Shown: in pieces, positions 9,972-22,045 of the stretch
Layout of the letters: each line of letters opens with the position of its first letter
How positions within the stretch are numbered: position 1 is the stretch's first letter
Origin: Neoarius graeffei
Taxonomy: Eukaryota; Chordata; Actinopteri; Siluriformes; Ariidae
Direction: 5' to 3'
DNA: 64,000 bases
NCBI RefSeq assembly: GCF_027579695.1
Contig: NC_083571.1
Location: 36,061,443 to 36,125,442 of the forward strand
Position numbers and translations under genes: made by a program
Notes under the pieces: generated by a model
Seen by the model: only the letters and a program-made list of their open reading frames with translations
Database searches by the model: none
What the model was told of the DNA's origin: nothing

Positions 9972-12035
9972 ATGGAACATGTCAATCTCAGTGAAGGAGG
10001 CGTGGCCTCTATACCTGTCAGTCTCAGTGAAGGAGGCGTGGCCTCTATACCTGTCAATCTCAGTGAAGGAGGCGTGGCCTCTATACCTGTCAATCTCAGT
10101 GGAGGAGGCGTGGCCTCAATACCTGTCAATCTCAGTGGAGGAGGCGTTGCCTCTATACCTGTCCATGTTAGAGAAGGAGGCGTGGCCTTTATACCTGTCA
10201 GTCTAAATGAAGGAGGCATGGCTTTTATACCTGTCCATCTTAGAGAAGCAGGGGTGGCCTCTATACTTGTCAGTCTCAGTGGAGGAGGCGTGTCCTCTAT
10301 ACCTGTCAGTCTCAGTGGAGGAGGCATGGCCTCTATATCTGTCAGTCTCAGTGAAGGAGGCGTGGCCTCTCTACCTGTCAATCTCATTGGAGGAGGCGTG
10401 GCCTCTCTACCTGTCAGTCTCAGTGAAGGAGGCGTGGCCTCTATACCTGTCAAGCTCAGTGGAGGAGGCGTGGCCTCTATACCTGTCAGTCTCAGTGGAG
10501 GAGGCATGGCCTCTATACCTGTCAATCTCAGTGGAGGAGGCGTGTCCTCTACACCTGTCAATCTCAGTGGAGGAGGCGTTGCCTCTATACCTGTCCATGT
10601 TAGAGAAGGAGGCATGGCCTTTATACCTGTCAGTCTAAATGAAGGAGGCATGGCTTTTATACTTGTCCATCTTAGAGAAGCAGGGGTGGCCTTTATACTT
10701 GTCAGTCTCAGTGGAGGAGGCATGTCCTCTACACCTGTCCGTCTCAGTGGAGGAGGCGTGGCCTCTACACCTGTCCGTCTCAGTGGAGGAGGCGTGTCCT
10801 CTACACCTGTCCATCTCAGTGAAGGAGGCGTGGCCTCTACACCTGTCCATCTCAGTGGAGGAGGCGTGGCCTCTACACCTGTCAGTCTCAGTGGAGGAGG
10901 CATGGCCTCTACACCTGTCCATCTCAGTGGAGGAGGCGTGGCCTCTACATCTGTCCGTCTCAGTGGAGGAGGCGTGGCCTCTATACCTGTCTGTCTCAGT
11001 GGAGGAGGCGTGGCCTCTATACCTGTCTGTGTTAGAGAAGGAGGTGTGGCCTCTATACCTGTCCATCTCAGTGGAAGAGACATGTCTTCTGTACCTGTCC
11101 ATCTCATTGGAGGAGGCGTTGCCTCTATACCTGTCCATGTTAGAGAAGGAGGTGTGGCTTCTATACCTGTCCATCTCAGTGGAAGAGACGTGTCCTCTGT
11201 ACCTGTCCATCTCAGTGGAGGAGGCATTGCCTTTATACCTGTCCATGTTAGAGAAGGAGGTGTGGCCTCTATACCTGTCCATCTCAGTGGAAGAGACGTG
11301 TCCTCTGTACCTGTCCATCTCAGTGGAGGAGGCATTGCCTCTATACCTGTCCATGTTAGAGAAGGAGGCGTGGCCTTTATACCTGTCAGTCTAAATGAAG
11401 GAGGCATGGCTTTTATACCTGTCCATCTTAGAGAAGGAGGGGTGGCCTCTATACTTGTCAGTCTAAATGAAGGAGGCATGGCTTTTATACCTGTCCATCT
11501 TAGAGAAGCAGGTATGGCCTCTATACTTGTCAGTCTCAGTAAAGGAGGCATGGCCTCTATACCTATCAGTCTAAATGAAGGAGGTGTGGCCTTTATACCT
11601 GTCCATCTTAGAGAAGGAGGCATGGCCTTTATACCTGTCAGTCTAAATGAAAGAGGCATGGCTTTTATACATGTCCATCTTAGAGATGGAGGCATGACCT
11701 CTATACCTGTCAGTCTCAATAAAGGAGGCGTGGCCTCTATACCGAGCAGTCTAAATGAAGGAGGCATGGCTTTTATACCTGTCCATCTTAGAGAAGGAGG
11801 CGTGGCCTTTATACCTGTCAGTCTAAATGAAGGAGGCATGGCTTTTATACCTGTCCATCTTAGAGATGGAGGCATGGCGTTTATACCTGTCAGTCTCAGT
11901 GAAGGAGGTGTGGCCTCTATACCTGTCAGTCTCAGTGAAGGAGGCATGGCCTCTATACCTGTCAGTCTCAGTGAAGGAGGCTTGGCCTTTATACCTGTCC
12001 ATCTTAGAGAAGGAAGCATGGCCTCTATACTTTGA
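9972..12035. repeat. 36-bp minisatellite, about 57 units
   Basis: The unit is 36 bp, for example GTCAATCTCAGTGAAGGAGG followed by CGTGGCCTCTATACCT. Each unit contains the hyphenated inverted repeat GAGGC-GTG-GCCTC. Variants (GTCCATGTTAGAGAAGG, GTCAGTCTAAATGAAGG) recur in blocks, which indicates higher-order amplification. Because 36 is a multiple of three, most frames on both strands stay open: a plus frame of 687 codons (SEGGVASIPV-type repeats) and a minus frame of 769 codons. There is no sign of real coding constraint. Confidence 0.95.
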
Positions 12036-12287
12036 CTGCATTGTTTTTCATCACTGGCATTGTATCGTCTTGGAAGAAGAGAAACTGTGTGTGTGTGTGT
12101 GTGTCTTTGACGTGTGCTGTGGGAACACCTGTGCAGTTTTTACTCGCGCCACAAAGACATGCAGGTGAAAGATCAGTCACTTCAACACCTGCCTGAAACA
12201 ACAAGAGCACCAGCACTGTGATGCAAGATGCAACACACACACAAATCGCTGTGGGGCTTTGGTTGGAAAACCCCAATAAGTACCTCT

Positions 12288-12352
<65 letters not shown>

Positions 12353-12679
12353 ACTCAGGACAACCCCTGGCTCACCATCACAGAGATTTGGAGATCATAC
12401 GGACACACACACACATAGAACATGAAAGATCCAATCATACACAGATACACAAGACACACACACCAAGTTCTAACACACAGTGTGTTATGCAATATTCTTA
12501 GATGAAAGTGTGTGACATGTTGTCTCCCACATGCTGCACAATGTACAGCTTTAGAATCATCATGCAGCTTCTTCTAAAGGAAGTGTGTTTACTGTCCTTC
12601 CTCCATGCAGGTACTCTAACGCCTTTCATTCTGCACTACACATGCTGAAAGCCCACATCCATCTCATATTATATTCAAA

Positions 12680-12732
<53 letters not shown>

Positions 12733-13144
12733 CACCTTAACCACCCTGATGTCATTTAAAAGTATCAGTTCCTTCTCAGTTCCTCACACACACACACACA
12801 CACACACACTCTGGGCCAGATGTTCTGACACGCACTCAACTCGACTTAAGTGTCATCAAAGGAGATGATTCACAAAGACCCGAATGAAAAAAGGAAGCGA
12901 GTGATGGGACGAGTGAAACAAGATGGCCGCCAGCCAGTGTGTAATTGTAGCGTGTCACACACTCAGATGACACGCGACTCAGGCTGATGACATCATTGCT
13001 TTTACTGTCTGACTGCTCATACCGTAGCATGCAATCGATAGATGTGTAGACACACTCTGAGGGTTCCTTAGGCGTTCTTTGCTTTGTTTATAATTCTAAC
13101 ATTCTTATAGAAGCTTCTAATTTTTTTGAAAGTGAAACATCTTG
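12036..13144. other. Spacer with GT and CA microsatellites
   Basis: GT arrays at about 12290-12349 and 12680-12731 and a CA array at 12785-12810 interrupt otherwise non-repetitive DNA. No gene is supported. Confidence 0.7.
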
Positions 13145-13554
13145 GGGCGGCACGGTGGTGTAGTGGTTAGCGCTGTCGCCTCACAGCAAGAAGGTCCGGG
13201 TTTGAGCCCCGTGGCCGACGAGGGCCTTTCTGTGCGGAGTTTGCATGTTCTCCCCGTGTCCGTGTGGGTTTCCTCCGGGTGTTCCGGTTTCCCCCACAGT
13301 CCAAAGACATGCAGGTTAGGTTAACTGGTGACTCTAAATTGACCGTAGGTGTGAATGTGAGTGTGAATGGTTGTCTGTGTCTATGTGTCAGCCCTGTGAT
13401 GACCTGGCGACTTGTCCAGGGTGTACCCTGCCTTTCGCCCATCGTCAGCTGGGATAGGCTCCAGCTTGGCTGCGACCCTGTAGAACAGGATAAAGCAGCT
13501 ACAGATGATGAGATGAGATGAGATGAGATGAGATGAGATGAGATGAGATGAGAT
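13145..13554 (+). mobile_element. tRNA-derived SINE with expanded GAGAT tail
   Basis: A full-length SINE of the same family as 3291-3642, ending in about nine GAGAT units. A short possible duplication TCTTGG lies at 13140-13145 and 13556-13561, but six bases are weak evidence. Confidence 0.85.
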
Positions 13555-13705
13555 TTCTTGGGATTGTTAATGGTAATAGCTTTCTAGAACCTTTCTTCAA
13601 AGGAGAACCATATCTGGTTTTATATAGAACCATAAAAGGTTCTATCAGAAGGAAAAACTGCCAAGTGGTATGTAGTTGTCCATCCAGGTGAATTTGAAGG
13701 TCTTA

Positions 13706-15347
13706 CAGTGTCTTTGAAAAGTATTCATCCCCCTTGGTGTTTGTCCTGTTTTGTCGCATTACAAGCTGGAATTCAAATGGATTTTTGGAGAGTTAGCACC
13801 ATTTGATTTACACAACATGCCTACCACTTTAAAGGTGAAAATAATTGTTTTATTGTGACACAAACAATAATTAAGATGAAAAAACAGAAACCTGAAGTGT
13901 GCATAAGTATTCACCCCCTTTCATATTAAACCCTTAAATAAGAGCTGGTCCAACCAATTCACTTCATAAGTCACATAATTAGTTGACTAAGATCCACCTG
14001 TGTGCAATCAAAGTGTCACATGATCTGTCACATGATGTCTGTATAAATCCACCTGTTTTGGAAGAACCCTGACTCTGCAACATTACTAAGCAAGCAACAT
14101 GAAAACCAAAGAGCCTCCAAACAGGTCAGAGACAAAGTTGTGGAGAAGTATAGATCAGGGTTGGGTTATGAAAAAATATCCCAAACTTTGAATATCCTAT
14201 GGAGCACCATTAAGTCCATTATAGCAAAATGGAAAGAATATGGCACCACGACAAACCTGACAAGAGAAGGCCGCCCACCAAAACTCCCAGACCGGGCAAG
14301 GAGGGCATTAATCAGAGATACAACAAAGACACCAAAGATAACACTGAAGGAGCTGCAAAGATCCATAGCGGAGATGGAAAGAACTGTTCATAGGATCACT
14401 TTAAGCTGTACACTCCACAGAGTGGGGCTTTAAGGAAGAGTGGCCAGAAAAAAGCCATTGCTTGAAGAAAAAATAAGAAAACATGTTTGGAGTTTGCCCA
14501 ACAGCATGTGGCAGACTCCCCAAACACATGGAAGAAGATTCTCTGGTCAGATGAGACTAAAATGTATCTTTTTGGCCATCATGGGAAACGCCATGTGTGG
14601 CACAAGCCCAACACCCTGAGAACACCATTCCTACAGTGAAGCATGGTGGTGGCAGCATCATGCTGTGGGGATATTTCATCTGCAGGGACAGGAAAGCTGG
14701 TCAGGACTGAAGGAAAGATGGATGGCACTAAATACAGGGCGATTCTAGAGGAAAATCTGTTTGAGTCAGCCAGAGGTTTGAGACTGGGACGAAGGTTCAC
14801 GGTCCAGCAGGACAATGACCCTAAACATACTGATAAAGCTACACTGGAGTGGTTAAAAGGGAAACATTTAAATGTCTTGGAATGGCCTAATCAAAGCCCA
14901 GACCTCAATTCAATTGAGAATCTGTGGCATAACTTGAAGATTGCTGTACACCAACGCAACCCATCTAACTTGAAGGAGTTGGAGCAGTTTTGCTTTGAGG
15001 AATGGGCAAAAATTCCAGTGGCTAGATGTGCTAAGCTAATAGAGACATACCCCGAGAGGCTTGCAGCTGTAATTGGAGCAAAAGGCGGCCCTACAAAGTA
15101 TCGAAGTATCTACCTTTTTTTTGGGGGGGGGGGTTGAATACCTACCATATGCACCCTCCAGATTTCTGTTTTTTCATCTTAATTATTGTTTGTGTCACAA
15201 TAAAACAACAATTTGCACCTTTAAAGTGTTAGGCATGTTGTGTAAACAGAATGGTGCTAACCCTCCAAAAATCCATTTTAATTTCATCTTGTAATGTGAC
15301 AAAACAGGACAAACACCAAGGGGGATGAATACTTTTGCAAGACACTG
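13706..15347 (+). mobile_element. Tc1-like transposon, full length, TA TSD
   Basis: Terminal inverted repeats start CAGTGTCTTTGAAAAGTATT and end with AAGACACTG. A TA dinucleotide flanks each side (13704-13705, 15348-15349). The length of 1642 bp suits a Tc1 element. The transposase is present but broken, so this copy is non-autonomous. Confidence 0.9.
14098..15119 (+). pseudogene. Tc1 transposase with frameshifts and stops
   Basis: The reading starts at about 14099 with MKTKEP but shifts frame within 30 codons. The helix-turn-helix region reads on in another frame (14140-14433; GYEKISQTLNI, REGRPPKLPDRARRAL), followed by a stop. The catalytic C-terminal half is open at 14643-15119, with the second Asp in QQDNDPKH and the Glu in SPDLNSIENLWHNLK (DD34E type). 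The segment around the first Asp (about 14540) is frameshifted. Confidence 0.85.
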
Positions 15348-15349
15348 TA

Positions 15350-15780
15350 TGTCATGGACCTATAATATGTTCAAGAACTCTTGAAGAACCCTTTTGGTGG
15401 CTGAGAATCCTCAATTATTCAATGAAGAACCCTTTTTTCTAAGAGTGTGTGTATTACCTGGGTAAGTGTTTGGTATGTGCTCCAAATTATTCACCATTAT
15501 TGTCTTTTTCTATCTTCTGAAAGACAAGCCCCCTGTTGTGTGTTTATACATACAATCTTGGCAGGTTCCCTCAGAAGAACAAACCAAAGAACTTTCAGAC
15601 TGCTAAATGGTATACTTTGTTGTTTACAACCCTTTTAGGTTCTTTGTTTGTCCCTCTGGGGAACTCATTAAAGATACCATATAGAACTTTCTAACTGCTT
15701 TTCTCTATCAGAATAGCTTCCATGTCGAACAAGCTTAGAACCTTCAAGAGCGTGTGTAATAACTGGTTTGGGTTCTTCAA
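15350..15780. repeat. Decayed GGTTCT/AGAACC-rich repeat
   Basis: The words AAGAACCCTTTT, GGTTCTTTG and their complements recur every few tens of bases. Similar tracts occur at 13555-13700, 16155-16400, 22955-23010, 23455-23590, 25075-25920 and inside the MITE 48571-48898. It is probably an old palindromic repeat family; no ends were defined. Confidence 0.5.
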
Positions 15781-16154
15781 CTGGGCGGCACAGTGATGTA
15801 GTGGTTAGCACTGTCGCCTCAAAGCAAGAAGGTCCTGGGTTGGAGCCCAGCGGCTGACAAGGGCCTTTCTGTGTGGAGTTTGCATGTTCTCCCCATGTCT
15901 GTGTGGGTTTCCTCTGGGTGCTCTGGTTTCCCCCACAGTCCAAAGACACGCAGGTTAGGATAATTGGTGGCTCTAAATTGGCCGTAGGTGTGAATGTGAG
16001 TGTGAATGGTTGTTTGTTTGTCTATGTGTCAGCCCTGTGATGACCTGGCGACTTGTGCAGGGTGTACCCCGCCTCTCACCCATAGTCAGCTGGGATAGAC
16101 TCCAGCTTGCATGCGACCCTGCACAGGATAAGCGGCTACAGATAATGGATGGAT
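15781..16154 (+). mobile_element. tRNA-derived SINE, 10-bp TSD
   Basis: A full-length, somewhat diverged member of the family, ending in GATAATGGATGGAT. It is flanked by a perfect duplication GGTTCTTCAA at 15771-15780 and 16155-16164, so it inserted into the GAACC-rich repeat. Confidence 0.9.
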
Positions 16155-16668
16155 GGTTCTTCAAATGTTCTTTAAGGGTTCTTTGAATTGCTTGTGGTTA
16201 TAACTTTTTAAGATCATTCTAGTTGGAACCTTTTCTGAAACAAAAACCCCGTTGTCTTGTGACAGACTCGTAACCGGGATCCTCAGAAGGACAAACTGAA
16301 GAACCTTCATGCTGATATTTGGTTGTTCTTCAACTGAGTGATAATCAGAAAGCATTCCAAGTAGAACCCTTTTAGAAGGCCAGGCACACTTTACTATTCA
16401 GTGAACACTTACACGCCTTCAAATAGGATCCAAGTACGGAGAATCAAGACAGATTAACTCACTGTTAAATGCCTGACAGGTTATAAATATTAAGAAGACA
16501 ATAACAAGCAGATATTACACACTCACTTAGGGGGGAAACATCATCAAAAATTGATTAAGGGATTTTTTTTGAGTAATTAAATTTTCTTACCTTGTAAAAA
16601 AAAAATGGGTTTACTTGGATGACACTTTGTTGTAGGGTTCCTCCAAGGGACAACCAAAGAAACCTTAA
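16155..16668. repeat. GAACC-rich repeat remainder, no gene
   Basis: A continuation of the GAACC-rich tract interrupted by the SINE, then AT-rich sequence with poly-A and poly-T runs. Nothing coding is visible. Confidence 0.5.
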
Positions 16669-18062
16669 GCCTCACTCACAACCCGCCGTAAGTGTTTTGG
16701 ACATGCATGGGTCGCAGGGTTTGGTAGCTCGCAGCCGTGCCACAGGGTCGTGGTGAACCCAGGGGAAAGTTTGGGGGAGGAGTACGGGCAAAGTACTTGT
16801 CATGTACAGGTTGCACACCTGACTTCCTCAAAGCGTGGGAAAAATTGCGCCGTTAGCCCGTGGAAAGCGTATATCTGACGCACGTGATCAGTGCGTGTTC
16901 AGTGAGTGTGGAATGTGTGAGACTTGCATTTTACCAGTTTCCTGCGCTACGAGTTCGGGCCGCACTTGTGAAGTGTGTGTGATGCATGTGATTAGCACGT
17001 TACAATCACTCATAACTTTGTGATGCAAGCCAGGAGTGGGTATAAAATCAGCGTATCTGATGATGATGGTAGCAGCACTGGCGAGCCCTGCATGGACAGG
17101 GAGAAGTATGCCTTCAAGCCGGCAGAAGGCACAGCACCCCGCCAGAGGTATTTTCACAGGTAAATACACATGCTTTAAACATTCATTTCAGTATCTATAT
17201 GCTTATGTAATTAATATTATATATGCTGATTTTCATGTATGTTTCAGCTAACGACTCCCAGAAGTGAGGACATTGCAATCCCATCATCGCTGTCAGGCCA
17301 TTGTGCCATGCTCAGTGATAAGAACAAGGACATCCCGACACCCCGTCCCACCACTCAGCAGGAGTAGGGGCAGGACAGTAGCTCGGAGTCAAAGTGTGTT
17401 TCAGTGCTCAAACTGTTGGGCTATTTAGTTGGGATTTTTTACAGTGTAATAAAATGTGTTATTCCCTTATACTCATGTTTTATTATTTGACGTTTGCATG
17501 GTAAATTAACATATACTCAAATAAAAACAGCAAATGAGATGGTCTTCTTCCCTTCTACAATGCTACATGCTACATGATCAGTTCCTTGGTTCCTCCCCAA
17601 TACATAAACCCAGAGTCTTGCCCCTTGTGTCGCGTGCAGGTCGCGTGCGCTGCGTGCACACCACACATAGAGGTAGAAAGTGAGATGCACTTCTGTCTTG
17701 CACACCGCACAAATAGCAAGTGGAATACTTGTGTAGTATTTCTGAGGCGCGTCACTCATACAATGACCGTGCATCACTCATGCATCTTACTGTCATCGCA
17801 AAAAGTCCCTACTAGCCGCACTGCTGACTTGGTTCAGGTGTACAAAATGAGTATGGGTCCCGTACATAGTGTAAGCGTTCTTGATTTGTCGCAAGACCCG
17901 TAGAATTTGCATGTGCAGGACCAAAACGTCTCCACGGCCAATCTGCGATCTTCTACGGTGCTGAACACATGCAAGCGTCACACAGGTCTCAAGCACGTTT
18001 TTGCCAATTTTTTTACCGTAGACCACCCGTAGCAGCACGTACAGCGGGTTGTGAGTGAGGCT
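16669..18062. mobile_element. TTAA-flanked non-autonomous DNA transposon
   Basis: The ends GCCTCACTCACAACCCGC and GCGGGTTGTGAGTGAGGCT are inverted repeats. TTAA lies immediately outside both ends (16665-16668 and 18063-18066), the target of piggyBac- and Kolobok-type transposases. The 1394-bp interior has only short frames. Assignment between the two superfamilies is not possible from the ends alone. Confidence 0.75.
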
Positions 18063-18066
18063 TTAA

Positions 18067-20661
18067 TCGGCATTCTAACTGGGATGAGTCAGAATGGTGT
18101 CCACTGTGATGTCTTTCCCTTTGACTTTGACAAAATATAAAGCTTTACACATGATGATGTATGATTTGCACTTTGAGGAACCTTTAATGTAGATGATGGA
18201 TAAAGTTCTAGAAAGTCCTCCTAAGATGAAGCCTATCACAGTCGTGGAACAGCCAGAGAACTACTGTTAGGCCGTGAAGCAAGGTCTCTAAGCCTCAAAC
18301 TGCTCCAAACTGCTCAATACCGGTGTACAATGGTTGACCCTGACCTCTGACCCCACCTCCTTCCAGATTGGGATTTGTAAAAAAACAGTGACAATAGAAA
18401 CACAATAAAACTCTTATGATTTATGAGCAATCCACTCTAGAACCTTGAGACTGCTTTACGAATCTAGATGCTAAAGCAGTTCTCCAGACACCTGGAGTAA
18501 CAGTAAGGATGTGTTAAATGGTTTAACACCAGAACTGATCAAGACCAGAATATATTACAGAATGATGTACTTTTTTGTCCATTTATTGTTACATTTAATG
18601 TTGTGTAACGTCCATGAAATGAATTAGTTCCTGTTGTCACGTCCGTTATAGCAGCTGTAAACAGCCATTCCCTTGCCAGCCTCTCTTTATTCTCACTCTT
18701 GAAGTTGTTTGTTTTTGTTTTATTGTCATGTTACCGAGAAACCGCAAAGAAGCATAAACTCCATCAGAAGCATAAGATGTTGGAAAACTTTAAAAAGTTA
18801 CAGCTTTACCTCTGACTGTTACTGTTACAAAGTGCTGACACTGGAGACTCCTTCCATCAACAGCTCCTTATGTGCACCCAGGATAAAAATCTTGAACTTT
18901 TTTTTACATTTTTTATGCTATTTTAGAACTATTAAAGTCTAAATCTGTATCACTCCAGAAGGTTGCATTGAAATAGCTTCAGCATTGGTGTGTTGGTTTT
19001 TTGTTGTTGTTCCTTTCCTTTTAACAACCTGCTGTCCTTTAAAGACCATCCATCAGACCAGAGAGAGATAAAACATCCTGCTTTGTTTTCGCAAGCCATC
19101 GTAACATGTTCATTGAAAAAAGCATCAATTCTAATCAGTTAAGTCCGCCTCCATACTCCGTATAAACCTCTCCTCCTTATTTAACATCTTCCCATCCTTT
19201 TGTCCCTAATCAGATATTCAATAACCTTTCACCTCTGACCTTGCAGTCCTGCAGAAAGAAGAGACCAAACCATTTGAAATCGTTTGAACCGTCTTTAATT
19301 CCTGAATGGGCTCCAGAACATTCTGGAAAGACCTTGTTTTGTGTGTATCATGAGAAAATGGGAAACAAACCAAGCATGGCTGTGAAAACGAGACTAGAGC
19401 AAAATTCTTAGAGTCAAGCCAGCTCGAAAACTCTGATATGAAAATACTTTCAGGATAATTCAGTGTCTTGAAAATAATTTTTTAAAAACATTCTACAGAC
19501 CTGTAAAAAATATACTTTGGAAATAAATAAATATATAAAATAAATATGTGTATTTAAAAAAAAAAAACACATAAATTATAGACTACAAATGAAATGTTTG
19601 GTAGAGGTTGTTTGATATGCCAGTGTTTGAACAGAGCAGAGTCCTGACAGTGATGGAAATTCCTTCAGAAGCTTTCCAAAAAGTTCAGTCGTACTTGTAG
19701 GTCATGGCTTGTCCCATCGTCTTCCAGAACCCAAAGGATGCTGCTTGAACAGGAAACTTTTTCTTGGTCCAAAATATCAATGTCCGTTTCCATTTTCAAG
19801 AATCAGGAGTGTCGAACAATGTCCTTGTTTTAAGGAATGTTCCAGAAGTATTAACGTCTTCCCAGAAGAAGCTCCATCCTCGTTATCTGAAACCGTCCAT
19901 TTGACCTGATCTCTTGAATAAATTTGACTTGGTATCTCAAAGTTTGCTAGCATGTCACATGAGCCTTTGCCCAGGTTTTGTCTGAAATCATGGTAAGGAT
20001 TGTGATTGATACTCTTCGGGTCATGTAAGGATGTATAACATCCTTTATGTCCAACAAGCTGATTATTGGCTCAATTTAACTCTAGAATAGTGTGGATCAT
20101 TCTGGAAGTGCATTGACATGTCATGGCCATTTACACTCCAGGATGAAGGGTTCTGTGGAGATAATAGATCTTTCCTGGACTTCTTCTCAACCACAGAGAC
20201 AATTTATGCACCAACTAGGACAACACATGGACGTTGTGGATGTTAGCGGTCCAACATTTTTGCCCCAGGCGGACAAATGGTTCATTTTCTGCACCAAATA
20301 AGGACAGATATTTTTTCTGCCTCCCTACAGCCATACAGCCCGTTAGAGTAATCTTCACATCTCCAAAAACAAGGGCTGTGATTGATGTTTGGTGAACTTC
20401 AGGTCCAACAATTAGACCTTCGTACCCCAAATGATGACAAATCCGTCCTGGAGTCTGTCCTGTTCAACCAGATTGACCGTCTCTCCTCCAGAACAAAGGG
20501 ATTTATGGATGTTTGGTTCTGTTGTTTTGAGCTAGCTGCATTATCTGCTCAATTGTACCCACCAAAATGGCAGATCATTCCAGGAGTGTATCTCCTAAGC
20601 TGGAGCAACCTTTTTATGCCCCGATCCGAAGGGCTTTCTTTGATATTCAGCATTGCTGAGA
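18067..20661. other. Downstream flank or 3' UTR of fgf20; no other gene
   Basis: This 2.6-kb stretch lies 3' of the fgf20 stop codon. It is largely non-repetitive, with AT-rich parts and repeated CCAGAA/TTCTGGA words. Part is probably the fgf20 3' UTR, but the minus-strand polyadenylation site cannot be fixed: several TTTATT complements occur (for example near 18582, 18686 and 18718). A diverged GAACC-like segment lies near 18180. Confidence 0.45.
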
Positions 20662-20907
20662 TCAGCTTTGTCCCAGGATGTCTTTGTAAAGCTCGGGCAC
20701 ACGGTCAGGATCAACAGGTCGTGGGAGGAAGTGCGTGAAGCGCTGGTACCTCCTGGATCGAGCACCATCTCGTGAAGTGCCGTCTTTGTTTAGAGCAACA
20801 AAGTAACGCGGCCCTTGCTCGCCATGCCGGTAAAGGTTGGACGAGTATGTGTTGTACCAGTTCTCCTCAAAGTGTTCATGGAAAACACACTCTGCCGTCA
20901 GCTTTTC
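20662..20907 (-). CDS. fgf20: fgf20 exon 3 (C-terminal part of FGF core)
   Basis: This is the last coding exon, 81 codons plus stop, entered in phase 0 after a CAG acceptor. It encodes strands of the beta-trefoil core: [38 protein letters not shown], then the receptor- and heparin-binding end [20 protein letters not shown], closing with ILGQS. The [12 protein letters not shown] and HFLPRPVDP blocks are diagnostic for the FGF9/16/20 subfamily of secreted ligands for FGF receptors. The C-terminus looks FGF9-like, whereas exon 1 and the neighbour micu3 favour fgf20. No stop or frameshift is present. Confidence 0.93.
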   Translation of the reverse strand, partial: EKLTAECVFHEHFEENWYNTYSSNLYRHGEQGPRYFVALNKDGTSRDGARSRRYQRFTHFLPRPVDPDRVPELYKDILGQS

Positions 20908-21088
20908 CTGCAGAACGTAAGAAGAAAAGTAAGGATTTAGAGGCAAGGTGACTTTACGTCTGCCCCCTGTTGGTTGATTCGGATTATTACCTTATGTGAT
21001 CGTGTTAGGTTAGAGTTCCAGTTAATTAATAATTAATTAAGCAGAGCGAATGTAATTTGTTTTCAAGGAGGACTAGGAGGACACTCAC

Positions 21089-21192
21089 CGAGCCATACAG
21101 ATGTCCTTTGCTGTCCATGGCCAAGTAGAAGCCGCTATCGACACCACGGATGCTCACCAACCCCACAGCCAGGCTGATGAACTCCAGGATAG
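21089..21192 (-). CDS. fgf20: fgf20 exon 2
   Basis: This 104-bp exon has a CAG acceptor (21193-21195) and a GTGAGT donor (21083-21088); 104 bp is the usual length of exon 2 in this subfamily. Joined to exon 1 it reads [18 protein letters not shown] then [16 protein letters not shown]. The family consensus, from memory, is LYLGMNxKGELYGS, so [10 protein letters not shown] is a divergent stretch in a core strand. The junction codon is GCT (Ala), where mammalian FGF9 and FGF20 have Gly. Confidence 0.92.
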
Positions 21193-22045
21193 CTGTAAGA
21201 GAGGAGAAAAAACAGTAAAGATAGGGGTTTAGTTTATATTATAGAGAACACCAACAGTTCAAACAAAGGAGCTGAAAGAAGGAAGGAAGGAAGGAAGGAA
21301 GGAAGGAAGGAAGGAAGGAAGGAAGGAAGGAAGGAAGGTGGAAATCTATCAAGTGAGGAAATACAGCAATAATATTAAACTGTATAGACGAAGCTACAAA
21401 ATAAAATAAAGATGTGAAGAAGAAGAAAAAAGTACTTTTCCTTTTTAATGGTACTCTTCCTTTAATATCTTCAAATTTTAAAGGTATTTTTAAACACACA
21501 CTAAAGCTGTAGCTTTAACTGTTCCACCCCAGCAATAATATTAAAAAAGAGTACACTTAGTGCCCTTTTATACTCATTCACATTTATATGATTGACCTAA
21601 ATAAACCTTCCAACCTTTTCCATTTATTGTGCACCTTATATACCCCAAAGAGTACTTTTCTTCATCATGATGCCAGAAGTACCCTACCATCAGGGGGTCA
21701 TCTTTTACCTGGGAGTAAAGGGTACTCAGTAGTCCTTTAAAGGTGAAAGGTACAAACGGAAGGTGTGTGTGTGCGCTCTTATTTCAGAGGAGCGCAAAAT
21801 ATTCCCTGCTTTTATAATCTTGAGAAATTCATCCACAGAATAATAACACTCGGAAATATTCTGAGATGGGATGGGACCTTCTTGGAGCGCACAAGTCTTC
21901 GAACTTGAGGATAGAAATCTGTGTGTGTGTGTGTGTGTGTGTGTGTGAAGGAGCTTTAACGCTTTATTCTAAAGCTACTCACCGGCACTGTAGATAATAA
22001 TAATAATAATAATAATAATAATAGTTTTGTTTTTTCTCTCCGTAC
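21193..22045 (-). repeat. fgf20 intron 1 with GAAG, GT and AAT microsatellites
   Basis: The intron between exons 1 and 2 contains a (GGAA)n array at about 21278-21338, a GT array at about 21920-21948 and an AAT array at about 21994-22023, close to the donor at 22045. No other gene is seen. Confidence 0.8.

Noticed and set aside
9710-12035. Very long open frames (687 codons plus, 769 codons minus)
   Set aside because: They are translations of a 36-bp tandem repeat; several frames on both strands are open for arithmetic reasons and show no protein-like constraint.
9972-12035. CRISPR-like regularly spaced repeats
   Set aside because: The 36-bp units are directly tandem, without spacers, and the context is a vertebrate genome.
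16835-17903. Short frames inside the TTAA-flanked element
   Set aside because: They overlap on both strands, are under 110 codons, and lack transposase motifs.
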